Source: Cybelea sp963824595 (GTDB lineage Bacteria > Vulcanimicrobiota > Vulcanimicrobiia > Vulcanimicrobiales > Vulcanimicrobiaceae). From it: a stretch of 64,000 nt of DNA. This document shows positions 24,401 to 31,813 of this stretch, one piece after another. The notes beneath the pieces were generated by a model. The model saw nothing but the letters and a program-made list of their open reading frames with translations, was not told the DNA's origin and made no database searches. The position numbers and the translations under genes were made by a program. Within the stretch, counting starts at the first letter, position 1; each line of letters starts with the position of its first letter. The DNA is taken from the NCBI GenBank assembly GCA_963824595.1, contig CAWGPY010000001.1, positions 558,001-622,000 of the forward strand, given 5' to 3'.

Positions 24401-24531
24401 GCTCGTCAACGCTCATCGTCGAGGGAACGCTGCAGAAGGAGGGCGGCTGCGTCGACGTCCTCGCGCAGAAGATCTGGAGCTTCGATGACGAGGGCATCAC
24501 TCGCACCCTCGCCATCCACAGCTTTCAGTAG
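21391..24531 (+). CDS. dnaE2: Error-prone DNA polymerase DnaE2
   Basis: 1046 aa C-family polymerase, the catalytic subunit of the ImuA/ImuB/DnaE2 mutasome. It has an N-terminal PHP domain (YAELHAWSNFSFLQGGSHPE), a palm with the catalytic aspartates in EIPDIDIDFAHQDRE (about residues 393-402), HLGIHSGGM, DLLGLGML and GFADYGFPESHAASFALLAY, and an OB-fold near the C terminus (RCRAGGLVVTRQRPGTAKG). Length fits DnaE2 (about 1040-1080), and the first residues and the neighbours separate it from replicative DnaE. The start at 21391 is the first in frame after a TAG at 21385-21387; the first dozen residues (MKSVQLLPQSING) are an extension. Induction by DNA damage is expected. Confidence 0.95.
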   Translation: MKSVQLLPQSINGEYAELHAWSNFSFLQGGSHPEELIETAGQLGLAAIALTDRDGLYGAVRFSTHARQRGVEAILGSELTFEDGSRIVLLIEDERGYSHLCELISRAQMRGSKGDARLRLEDFEGRSDGLTALSGGPFGRIERALQDGPEAAAREARRLSAIFENRFYVELQQHLTPQETQRNLRLVRLAQECRLPIVATNAVVYAVEDDALVADVLACVRDGVTLAAARAANRLRPNAEYRLKSAAAMRRLFARHPEAIASSAVIARRCRFRLERLAGQFPAFPVPPGSSPQRYLRELVYEGAAKRYDVPLATNVERQLEYELGLIAKMDLAGYFLIVWDIVRKAGELGVLCQGRGSAANSAVCYALGITAVDPIGMNLLFERFMSEERREIPDIDIDFAHQDRELVIQYVYERYGRANAAMVAEVISYRARSAIRDVGKVLGLSLDEVGAIAREFDARETLPGDAGPDLLFSLCRRIASFPRHLGIHSGGMLITRDPLVSVAPVEWATMRDRTVVQWDKDDLQDLGLIKIDLLGLGMLSLLREAFTLYRRCVGRGDSWLPPAVARDLELHTIPAGDEQTYAMMRRADTIGVFQIESRAQQSMLPRLKPACFYDIVMQVAIIRPGPIQGQMIHPFLRRRSGAEAVTYPHPKLKPVLERTLGVPLFQEQGMRLAIEAAGFSPGEADRLRRAMGHKRSRERMEEIHAKLVDGMVANGIDRDAAEQLFHMLEGFADYGFPESHAASFALLAYASAYLKCHLPAVFAAAILNVQPMGFYSTEVLVNDARRHGVAIRPIEVNASRYWSHVEHDGALRLGFHLVRGLGDVQRKRLESALAGGSFDDVLAFAQRTQLERETLENLAIAGAFAPWYASRREAMWALRGIDEREARGELGALMDCEEPAARLESPARKELAAFDLWSTGVTPSGQVMEHFRTLLAEQRVVPAARLRSLPRNARCRAGGLVVTRQRPGTAKGFVFLTLEDETGLVNVIVRPDVYEAFRRPIRCSSTLIVEGTLQKEGGCVDVLAQKIWSFDDEGITRTLAIHSFQ

Positions 24532-24568
24532 GCGGGGACTCGGACGGGCTGCGGCGGAACTTGCGCGC

Positions 24569-25048
24569 ATGCTGAAAGTCAATACAAACGAGCTGGAGCC
24601 TACGAAGTGGGCGTCGCCCAAAGGCAAGTTTGCCGGCGAGGGCATCGAGGTGTCGGAGGCGCTGGGCCGCAACCGCGACTCGACGGATCTGCTGGAGCGG
24701 CACCCGTTCGACGTCGAGATCCTCCGCATTCCGCCGGGTAAGGCGCCCTATCCGTATCACTCGCACAGCGCGCAGTGGGAGTTCTATCACGTGATTTCGG
24801 GCTCGGGAACGCTCCGGCACGATGGAGGCTCCACGCCGGTCGCCGCCGGCGACGCCTGCATCTTCAAACCCGGCGAGCCGCACCAGTTCGTGAACGACGG
24901 TAGGGAGCAGCTCGTGATCTACGTGATCGCCGACAATCCGATCGGGGAGTCGTGTCACTACCCCGACAGCGACAAGTGGGTCGTGCGATCGCCGCACCGC
25001 CGCCTGATCCGTTCCGAAGCCCTCGATTACTTCGACGGCGAGGAATGA
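24569..25048 (+). CDS. Cupin-domain protein
   Basis: 159 aa from ATG 24569. Conserved cupin with the two expected motifs: PYPYHSHSAQWEFYHVISGS (HxH...E metal ligands) and GDACIFKPGEPHQFVND. Such small cupins are sugar isomerases, dioxygenases or binding proteins; the ending SPHRRLIRSEALDYFDGEE gives no further hint. It starts 37 bases after dnaE2 with no clear promoter, so read-through from the SOS cassette is possible. Its TGA overlaps the ATG of the next small gene. Confidence 0.8.
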   Translation: MLKVNTNELEPTKWASPKGKFAGEGIEVSEALGRNRDSTDLLERHPFDVEILRIPPGKAPYPYHSHSAQWEFYHVISGSGTLRHDGGSTPVAAGDACIFKPGEPHQFVNDGREQLVIYVIADNPIGESCHYPDSDKWVVRSPHRRLIRSEALDYFDGEE

Positions 25049-25209
25049 CCGGCCGGAAGACCGGCGGCCCCCGCTCCTGCTACAAGAGCAACGGCGCGCC
25101 AAAGACCGCGTTCGAAACGAAGAAGGCCGCGGAGCGCGCGATCCCGCGAACGGCACGCGGCCTGCAGCCCTACCGCTGCGCGCAGCACGGCTGGCACCTG
25201 GGACACTAG
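25045..25209 (+). CDS. Small basic protein, function unknown
   Basis: 54 aa, translationally coupled to the cupin gene through ATGA at 25045-25048. Rich in Lys/Arg, with one Cys near the start (RSCYKSNG) and a C-terminal YRCAQHGWHLGH that recalls the last strand of tiny zinc-ribbon proteins (Y-R-C-x-x-H-x-W-H). A single Cys-His set would be an incomplete metal site. I cannot assign a function. Confidence 0.55.
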   Translation: MTGRKTGGPRSCYKSNGAPKTAFETKKAAERAIPRTARGLQPYRCAQHGWHLGH

Positions 25210-25265
25210 CGCGGGGCCGGAACGACGGCAGGGCTCAACCCGAACGTGAACAATGCCCGCTTACG

Positions 25266-26771
25266 ATGACGCCGCGCACCTACGCGCCTCTCGTGCTGAC
25301 GCTGGCTTTGCTCGTCGTTTTGATCGGCGCGCTGGTGGTGGGCGGCTGGCGGCTGCGTTCGATCGTCGCCGACTCGTTTCGGAGCGCGGAGGGCATTCGC
25401 GTGGCGCGCATCCGCGCGGCCGACGTTCTTCGCGCGCAGCTCGACGAGGAGACCGGCATCCGCGGATATGCGACCATCCACGAGCAGGTGCTGCTCGGCC
25501 CGTACTATCAAGGCGTCGCGGCCTTTCCCGGAGCGGTGCGGCGGCTGCGGCAAGCCTTGGAGGACCGGCACCTCGGGCAGGGGGTGCGCGCTCTCGACGA
25601 TGCGGTGTACGTGAACCGACGCTGGAACGCGCACGTCGCCGCACCGTTACGCTACCGAAAAAAAGCGACCTCCTATTTGGAGCTGCACGGAAAGTGGCTC
25701 ATCGACCGATTTCGCATTGACGTCGCCCGGATCGAGACCGCGCTGGCCAACCAAGAAGCCCTTATCGACCGGCGCACCGAGGGCGCAACCCTGCTCGTCG
25801 GCATCTTCGCGGCGGCCGCCGTCGTGGTCGTCGTCGTGGCGGCGGTTCTGTTTGCGGTTCAGCAATACCGGCTGAGCGTGCGCCTCGAGCGCCAGCGCGA
25901 ACAACAGGCGGTCGAACGGACGAAGGCGGCCGAGACGCGGGCCGCCCTCGACGCCGAACGGCGGATCGCAGACACGCTGCAGGAGGCGTTCTCACAGCGT
26001 CTCTTTCCCGCGCTCCCGGCGCTCCGCTTCAGCGCCACGTATCTGCCCGCCAGCGAAGAGGCCAAGGTCGGCGGCGATTGGTACGATGCGCTGGCCCTGT
26101 CGGAGGATCGCGTGCTCGTCGCCATCGGCGACGTGACGGGACACGGCTTGGACGCGGTCATCGCGATGAACCGCACGCGGCAGCTGGTGATCTCGGGCGC
26201 GCTCCTCGATCCGAATCCCACTCGCGTACTCGAACGCGTCAACGCCGCGCTCGTTCGCGACGACGCCTCGCCGAGCACCGCGATCGTGGGAATCGTCGAC
26301 ACGCGCACCTACGAGTTCGTCTACGCATCGGCCGGCCACCCGCCGCCGGTCTTGCTCGAGCCCAACGGGCCGGCGCGGCTGCTGGAGTTCGGCTCGATGC
26401 CGCTCGGGGTCAGCGCCGACACGACGTTTGGAGCGCGCCGCGTCGCCACGGCGCCCGGGGCAATGATCGTGCTGTACACCGACGGGGTGACCGAGCACTC
26501 GCGGGATCTGGCGGCCGGTGAGGCCGCGCTGCTCGAGGCGATCGAGTCGGCCGCGCGGCATCCCGACGGCGACGCCGCGGGGGCGATCCGCGATCGAATC
26601 TTCGGCAGCCGCGGCGTTTCCGACGACGTGGCCATCCTTACCGTGCGCTTCGAAACCGTGACGGGCGGTGCCGCCCTCGCGCCGGAAGCGACGGCCGGCA
26701 CGTTTACCGCGGCTGCCCGGACGGGAAAGCTCTCGAAGTCGGGCCCGATTGCACTTCGGAGGACTGCGTGA
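25266..26771 (+). CDS. Membrane sensor with SpoIIE/RsbU-type PP2C phosphatase domain
   Basis: 501 aa. A transmembrane helix (about residues 9-28), an extracytoplasmic CHASE3-like helical sensor (ADVLRAQLDEETGIRGYATI...), a second transmembrane helix (about 177-200), a short linker, then the phosphatase. Metal-site residues are seen in VGGDWYDALAL, IGDVTGHGLDA and GVSDDVAILTV. The family dephosphorylates STAS-domain antagonists, which then free a sigma factor from its anti-sigma kinase. The next two genes encode just such partners, overlapping by 4 bases each. Confidence 0.92.
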   Translation: MTPRTYAPLVLTLALLVVLIGALVVGGWRLRSIVADSFRSAEGIRVARIRAADVLRAQLDEETGIRGYATIHEQVLLGPYYQGVAAFPGAVRRLRQALEDRHLGQGVRALDDAVYVNRRWNAHVAAPLRYRKKATSYLELHGKWLIDRFRIDVARIETALANQEALIDRRTEGATLLVGIFAAAAVVVVVVAAVLFAVQQYRLSVRLERQREQQAVERTKAAETRAALDAERRIADTLQEAFSQRLFPALPALRFSATYLPASEEAKVGGDWYDALALSEDRVLVAIGDVTGHGLDAVIAMNRTRQLVISGALLDPNPTRVLERVNAALVRDDASPSTAIVGIVDTRTYEFVYASAGHPPPVLLEPNGPARLLEFGSMPLGVSADTTFGARRVATAPGAMIVLYTDGVTEHSRDLAAGEAALLEAIESAARHPDGDAAGAIRDRIFGSRGVSDDVAILTVRFETVTGGAALAPEATAGTFTAAARTGKLSKSGPIALRRTA

Positions 26772-27100
26772 ACCAAAGCGATCCAATTCAGACGATCCGC
26801 CTCAGCGGCGAACTGGAGATCGGACGCAAAAACGAGATTCGCGACGCGCTGCGTCTCTCTGAGAGCGCCGGCGCCGTCCTGCTGGACTTGGCGGACGTGA
26901 CGTATGCCGACTCGATCGCCCTCACCGAGCTGTTGCGATTCTGCGTTACGGCCCAGCGCGACGATTTGCCGGTGGCCCTGGTCATTCGGACGCCGCAGTT
27001 CGCGCGGCTCGTGCAGTACGCGGGGCTCGCCGGCGCATTCAAGATCTTTGCCGAGCACGGCGAGGCGCTCGACTACCTCGTGGAGCAAGCCCGGCAGTGA
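26768..27100 (+). CDS. STAS-domain anti-sigma factor antagonist (RsbV-like)
   Basis: 110 aa from GTG 26768, overlapping the phosphatase gene by GTGA. One STAS domain: IQTIRLSGELEIGRKNEIRD, then VLLDLADVTYADSIALTELL. The residue phosphorylated in this family is the Ser in D-S-x-x-L (here ADSIAL, Ser about 50). It should be dephosphorylated by the upstream phosphatase and bind the kinase encoded next. Confidence 0.88.
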   Translation: MNQSDPIQTIRLSGELEIGRKNEIRDALRLSESAGAVLLDLADVTYADSIALTELLRFCVTAQRDDLPVALVIRTPQFARLVQYAGLAGAFKIFAEHGEALDYLVEQARQ

Positions 27101-27519
27101 GCCGGGCCTCGGAACTGCGTCTCAGCTGTCCCGCGCAGTCGCGCTACGTCGCCCAAGTGCGGCACGCGCTCGAAGCCTTCTTGCAGGCGTTGCAGTTCGA
27201 TCGAGATTTCCTCGACGACGTCACGACCGCTGCGGGCGAGGCCCTCGCCAACGTCGTCGAGCACGCCTACGCGCGAAGCACGACGCAAGACGCGCGCTCT
27301 CTCGAGCTTCGAGCACGAGTGCTGCGCAGCGGCAAGCTCGCGATCGACGTCTCCGACGATGGAGCGTTCATCGATCGCACGCCGCTTCCGGGCAGAGGCT
27401 TCGGGCTGCGAATCATCCGCGCCGTGGCCGGTAAGCTTACGATCGATACGGCCGAAGGAACGCGCTTGCGGATGACGTTCGACGGCCTCCCGCGCAGTGC
27501 GCGCGCCACCGCGAAATAA
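27097..27519 (+). CDS. Anti-sigma regulatory serine kinase (RsbW-like HATPase)
   Basis: 140 aa from GTG 27097. GHKL-fold ATPase: N box AAGEALANVVEHAY, G1 box IDVSDDGAFI, and G2-like GRGFGLRIIRAVAG. Proteins of this kind bind and block a sigma factor and phosphorylate the STAS antagonist. No sigma gene follows; the next operon encodes phosphoesterases. The target may be sigH-like elsewhere or another partner. Confidence 0.88.
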   Translation: MSRASELRLSCPAQSRYVAQVRHALEAFLQALQFDRDFLDDVTTAAGEALANVVEHAYARSTTQDARSLELRARVLRSGKLAIDVSDDGAFIDRTPLPGRGFGLRIIRAVAGKLTIDTAEGTRLRMTFDGLPRSARATAK

Positions 27520-27609
27520 TGATGCACGTCATTCTTTTCATCGGGGGATTCCGCGCGAGGCTCGCGTAAAGTAGCTCAGGTCACCCTGCTACAAATAAGG
27601 AGAACGCGC

Positions 27610-29019
27610 ATGCGTTGTACTCGGCCGCTGGCTTTAGCGGCTCTCGCGCTCTTCCTCGCAGCCTGTAACGGAAACGCCAACCTCCCCGCGACGACGCCCA
27701 ACCTGCCCGCCGAAAACACGCCGCCGTCGGCGGCCGCTCATCCGCCGCAGATCGCGGCGCTGCGGCGAGTCCACCGCTCGTCGGCGAGCGGCAAGATCCA
27801 ACACGTCATCATCATCGTTCAAGAGAATCGCTCCTTCAACAATCTTTTCTACGGCTATCCCGGCGCGACGACCGCAAAGACCGGTTACACGCACACCGGT
27901 CAACAGGTAACGCTGCAGCCCGTCGGGCTGGAGACCACCTGGGATCTCGATCACAGCTCGACCTCGTTCTTCGAAGCGTGCAACGGAACCGGCAGCTTCC
28001 CCGGAACCGACTGCCAAATGAACGGCTTCGACGAAGAGTACGTCGGCTGCGGCCACCAAGGGCAGCAGCAGTGCCCCAATCCCAACCCTCAGTACAGCTA
28101 CGTGCCGCGCTACGAGACGAAGCCCTATTTCGAGATGGCCAAACAGTACGTGCTGGCCGACCAGATGTACGCGTCGAACTTCGACGCGAGCAGCTTCATC
28201 TCGCATCAATACATCATCTCGGGCCAAGCCGAATCCGCCGTCAATTATCCATACGGCGCGTGGGGCTGCCCGGGAGGCTCGGGCGACATGATCAGCAAGG
28301 TCACGCAGCAGCGTCAGATCAGCGGCACCGAAGTCGTTTGCTGGGATCCGACGACGTTGGGCGACGAGCTCGATACCGCCGGCATCTCGTGGGGCTTCTA
28401 CACCGCCAATATCAACGGCGACGGCAACATCTGGAGCGCCTACCAGGCGATCAAGCACATCTACTACGGCCAAGACTGGAAAAACGACATCATCACGCCT
28501 CAGACACAGTTCTTCAACGACGTCTCGAACGGCAAGCTGCGCGCCGTCAGTTGGATCACGCCGACGTGCGGGAACTCCGATCACGCGGGGTGCGGCTCGA
28601 ATACCGGCCCGTCGTGGGTCGCGTCGCTGGTCAACGCGGTCGGCGAATCGCAATACTGGAACTCGACCGCGATCTTCATCTTCTGGGACGACTACGGCGG
28701 CTGGTTCGATTCCGAACCGCCGGCGATGCTCGACTACGACGGGCTCGGCCTGCGAATCCCGATGGTGATCGTCTCGCCCTACGCGAAGAAGAGGTACGTT
28801 TCGCACGTGCATTACGAGCACGGAAGCATCCTGCGCTTCATCGAGGATCTGTTCGGGCTCGGTCAGCTCGCCGCGAGCGACGCCCGCGCGACGTCGCCGG
28901 AGCAGGATGCCTTCAACTTCAAGAAGTCTCCGCGTAAGTTCAAAGTCATCAAGGCCCCGCACGACAAGGCGTACTTCCTGCATCAGCCGCTCGACACGCG
29001 ATGGCCCGACACGCAGTAA
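27610..29019 (+). CDS. Lipoprotein phosphoesterase, first of a tandem triplet
   Basis: 469 aa from ATG 27610 with AAGGAGAA upstream. Lipobox ALFLAACNG. Metal-site motifs are IQHVIIIVQENRSFNNLFYG (Glu72-Asn73) and FIFWDDYGGWFD, with DASSFISHQYIISG as the candidate nucleophile region and NSDHAGCGSNTGPSWVASLV before the end. PF04185-type acid phosphatase/phospholipase C fold. It belongs to a subgroup with its two neighbours that differs from the 10.5-14.5 kb copies in the S-F-I-S-H motif and the DDYGG signature. Substrate unknown; the downstream patatin gene hints at phospholipids. Confidence 0.88.
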   Translation: MRCTRPLALAALALFLAACNGNANLPATTPNLPAENTPPSAAAHPPQIAALRRVHRSSASGKIQHVIIIVQENRSFNNLFYGYPGATTAKTGYTHTGQQVTLQPVGLETTWDLDHSSTSFFEACNGTGSFPGTDCQMNGFDEEYVGCGHQGQQQCPNPNPQYSYVPRYETKPYFEMAKQYVLADQMYASNFDASSFISHQYIISGQAESAVNYPYGAWGCPGGSGDMISKVTQQRQISGTEVVCWDPTTLGDELDTAGISWGFYTANINGDGNIWSAYQAIKHIYYGQDWKNDIITPQTQFFNDVSNGKLRAVSWITPTCGNSDHAGCGSNTGPSWVASLVNAVGESQYWNSTAIFIFWDDYGGWFDSEPPAMLDYDGLGLRIPMVIVSPYAKKRYVSHVHYEHGSILRFIEDLFGLGQLAASDARATSPEQDAFNFKKSPRKFKVIKAPHDKAYFLHQPLDTRWPDTQ

Positions 29020-29041
29020 CCGCTACCTAAGGAGACCCCGA

Positions 29042-30466
29042 ATGCGTTGTATTCATCTCGGAAGACGGTCGCTCGCAATCGCGGCCGTTGGGACCTTCCT
29101 CTCTGCTTGCAACGGCAACAACATCACGAGCACCGCGCCCGCGCTGCCGGCGGCCAACCGCCTTTCGGCAGCAGCGCAAGCGGTCGTCCCGCCGCGGCCG
29201 CGGATCCGTCGGGGCGTCATTCGATCCGGCGGCGCGGGCAAGATCAAACACGTGATCATCCTCGTTCAGGAGAACCGCTCGTTCAACAATCTCTTTTACG
29301 GCTTTCCGGGCGCCAAAACGGCGAAGTACGGCTATACCACGTCCAATCAAAAGATCGCGCTGCAGCCGATCGGGCTCGAGACGTCGTGGGACCTCGACCA
29401 CAGCTCGACGTCGTTCTTCCAGGCCTGTAACGGGACCGGCAGCTTCCCGGGCACCGACTGCCGGATGAACGGCTTCAACCAAGAGTGGGTCGGCTGCGGC
29501 GGCGCCGGCGAGCCGAAATGTCCTAACCCCAACCCGCAGTACAGCTACGTGCCGCACACCGAGACGAAGCCGTATTTCTTCATGGGCAAACAGTACGTAT
29601 TGGCGGATCAGATGTACGCGTCGAACTTCGATGCAAGCAGCTTCATCTCGCATCAGTACATCATCTCGGCGCAGGCCGAGTCGGCGGTGAACTATCCGTG
29701 GGGGGCCTGGGGCTGCCCCGGCGGATCGGGCGACATGATCAGCACGGTCAATCAGCAGCGGCACATCGGCGGCTACGAGGTCGTCTGCTGGGACCCGACG
29801 ACGCTGGGCGACGAGCTCGACGCGGCGGGGATCCCGTGGGCATTCTACACCGCGAACGTCAACGGCGACCTGGGCATCTGGAGCGCGTACCAGGCGATCA
29901 AACACATCTACTACGGCCAAGACTGGCAAAAAGACATCCTCACGCCGCAGACGACGTTCTTCAGCGACGTCTCGAACGGCAATTTGCGCGCGGTCAGCTG
30001 GATCACGCCGACCTGGGAGAACTCCGACCATGCGGGCTCCGGCTCGAACACCGGCCCGTCGTGGGTTGCGTCGGTGGTCAACGCGGTCGGCCAATCCCAA
30101 TACTGGGATTCGACCGCGATCTTCATCTTCTGGGACGACTACGGCGGCTGGTACGATCCGGAGGCGCCCGCGATGCTCGACTACGACGGTCTCGGGCTGC
30201 GAATCCCGATGCTGATCGTGTCGCCGTACGCGCGCAAGGGGCGCGTCTCGCACGTCCACTACGAGCACGGCAGCATCCTGCGGTTCGTCGAAGACGTCTT
30301 CGGGCTCGGACGGCTCGCCGCGAGCGACGCTCGAGCGGCCTCGCCGGAGAAGGACGCGTTCAACTTCAAGAAGCCGCCGCGCCCGTTCCAGACGATCCCG
30401 TCGGAGTACGACAAGGCGTACTTCATGCACCAGCCGATCGACACGCATGCGCCCGACAACCAATGA
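29042..30466 (+). CDS. Lipoprotein phosphoesterase, second of a tandem triplet
   Basis: 474 aa from ATG 29042. The region around its start (TAAGGAGA...ATGCGTTGTA) nearly repeats that of the previous gene, a trace of tandem duplication. Lipobox VGTFLSACNG. Motifs: IILVQENRSFNNLF (Glu77-Asn78), DASSFISHQYIIS, FIFWDDYGGWYD. The sequence is close to the first copy over its whole length. It overlaps the next gene by ATGA, so expression is coupled. Confidence 0.88.
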   Translation: MRCIHLGRRSLAIAAVGTFLSACNGNNITSTAPALPAANRLSAAAQAVVPPRPRIRRGVIRSGGAGKIKHVIILVQENRSFNNLFYGFPGAKTAKYGYTTSNQKIALQPIGLETSWDLDHSSTSFFQACNGTGSFPGTDCRMNGFNQEWVGCGGAGEPKCPNPNPQYSYVPHTETKPYFFMGKQYVLADQMYASNFDASSFISHQYIISAQAESAVNYPWGAWGCPGGSGDMISTVNQQRHIGGYEVVCWDPTTLGDELDAAGIPWAFYTANVNGDLGIWSAYQAIKHIYYGQDWQKDILTPQTTFFSDVSNGNLRAVSWITPTWENSDHAGSGSNTGPSWVASVVNAVGQSQYWDSTAIFIFWDDYGGWYDPEAPAMLDYDGLGLRIPMLIVSPYARKGRVSHVHYEHGSILRFVEDVFGLGRLAASDARAASPEKDAFNFKKPPRPFQTIPSEYDKAYFMHQPIDTHAPDNQ

Positions 30467-31812
30467 AGCCGATCGCAGCCGCGGCGGTCGCGGCGTTTCT
30501 GTCGGGCTGCACCGCCGCCGGCGTTTCGCCGGCGGCGTTTTCCGCTGCGGCCTCGTCGAGCGCGGCGCGGGACGACGGCGGGAGCGGCAAGATCGAGCAC
30601 GTCGTGATCGTCGTACAGGAGAACCGCTCGTTCAACGACCTGTTCTACGGCTTTCCCGGCGCGAAGACCGTCAAGTACGGCTACGACTCCTACGGGAAGA
30701 AGATCGAACTTGCGCCGATCGGGCTCGAGACGACCTGGGATATCGATCACAGCTCGACGTCGTTCTTCCAGGCGTGCGATGGAATGGGGAGCTTCCCGGG
30801 CACCGACTGCCGCATGAACGGTTTCAACCTGGAATTCGTGAGCTGCGGCCAACGCGGACCGTCCTGCCCCAACCCGGATCCGCAATACGGCTACGTGCCC
30901 CACTCGGAGACCAAGCCGTACTTCGCGATGGCGCAGCAGTACGTCTTAAGCGACGAGATGTTCGCATCCAACTTCGATGCGAGCAGCTTCATCTCGCATC
31001 AATACATCATCGCCGGCCAGGCCGAATCGGCCGTCAACTTTCCGATCAGCAACTGGGGCTGCGCGAGCGGCCCGGGCGACAACATCAACATGGTCACCCA
31101 GCAGCGCCAAATCAAAGGGAGGGAGGATGCGTGCTGGGATCCTACGACGCTGGGCGACGAGCTCGACGACGCCGGCGTTTCGTGGGCGTACTATACGTCG
31201 AAGACCTTCGGCGACGGGAACATCTGGAGCGCGTATCAGTCGATCAAACACATCTACGACGGACCGGACTGGAAGCAAGACGTGATCACGCCGCAAACGC
31301 AGTTCTTCGACGACGTCTCGAACGGAAAACTACGGGCGGTCAGCTGGATAACGCCGACCTGCGAGAACTCCGATCACGCGGGCTGCGGTTCGAACACGGG
31401 CCCGTCGTGGGTCGCGTCGCTGGTCAACGCGATCGGGCAGTCGCCGTACTGGAAGTCCACCGCCATCTTCATTTTCTGGGACGATTACGGCGGCTGGTAC
31501 GATTCGCAGCCCCCTGCCCTGGTTGACTACGACGGGCTCGGAATGCGAGTACCGATGCTGATCGTGTCGCCGTACGCGCGTAAGGGGCGCGTCTCGCACG
31601 TCCACTACGAACACGGCAGCATCCTCCGCTTCGTGGAAGACGTCTTCGGCCTACCCCGGCTCTCGGCCAGCGACGCTCGCGCGGCATCTCCCGCGAAAGA
31701 TTGCTTCGACTTCCATCGGCCGCCGCGGAAGTTTGAAGTGATTCCGGCCGCGTTGCATAAAGAGTACTACATGCACCGGCCGCCCGACGCGCGCGTACCC
31801 GACGCCGAATGA
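30463..31812 (+). CDS. Lipoprotein phosphoesterase, third of a tandem triplet
   Basis: 449 aa from ATG 30463, overlapping the previous stop. The N-terminal linker is shorter than in its sisters; lipobox AAFLSGCTA. Motifs: VVIVVQENRSFNDLFYG (Glu53-Asn54), DASSFISHQYIIAG, FIFWDDYGGWYD. More diverged than copies one and two in the middle (KTFGDGNIWSAYQSIKHIYD). A patatin-like lipase gene follows after one base. Confidence 0.88.
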   Translation: MKPIAAAAVAAFLSGCTAAGVSPAAFSAAASSSAARDDGGSGKIEHVVIVVQENRSFNDLFYGFPGAKTVKYGYDSYGKKIELAPIGLETTWDIDHSSTSFFQACDGMGSFPGTDCRMNGFNLEFVSCGQRGPSCPNPDPQYGYVPHSETKPYFAMAQQYVLSDEMFASNFDASSFISHQYIIAGQAESAVNFPISNWGCASGPGDNINMVTQQRQIKGREDACWDPTTLGDELDDAGVSWAYYTSKTFGDGNIWSAYQSIKHIYDGPDWKQDVITPQTQFFDDVSNGKLRAVSWITPTCENSDHAGCGSNTGPSWVASLVNAIGQSPYWKSTAIFIFWDDYGGWYDSQPPALVDYDGLGMRVPMLIVSPYARKGRVSHVHYEHGSILRFVEDVFGLPRLSASDARAASPAKDCFDFHRPPRKFEVIPAALHKEYYMHRPPDARVPDAE

Positions 31813-31813
31813 C

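Noticed and set aside
27634..30463. Two long minus-strand open frames opposite the tandem phosphoesterases
   Set aside because: They mirror the codon pattern of the strongly supported plus-strand genes, are rich in Arg/Val/Asp, and show no domains.
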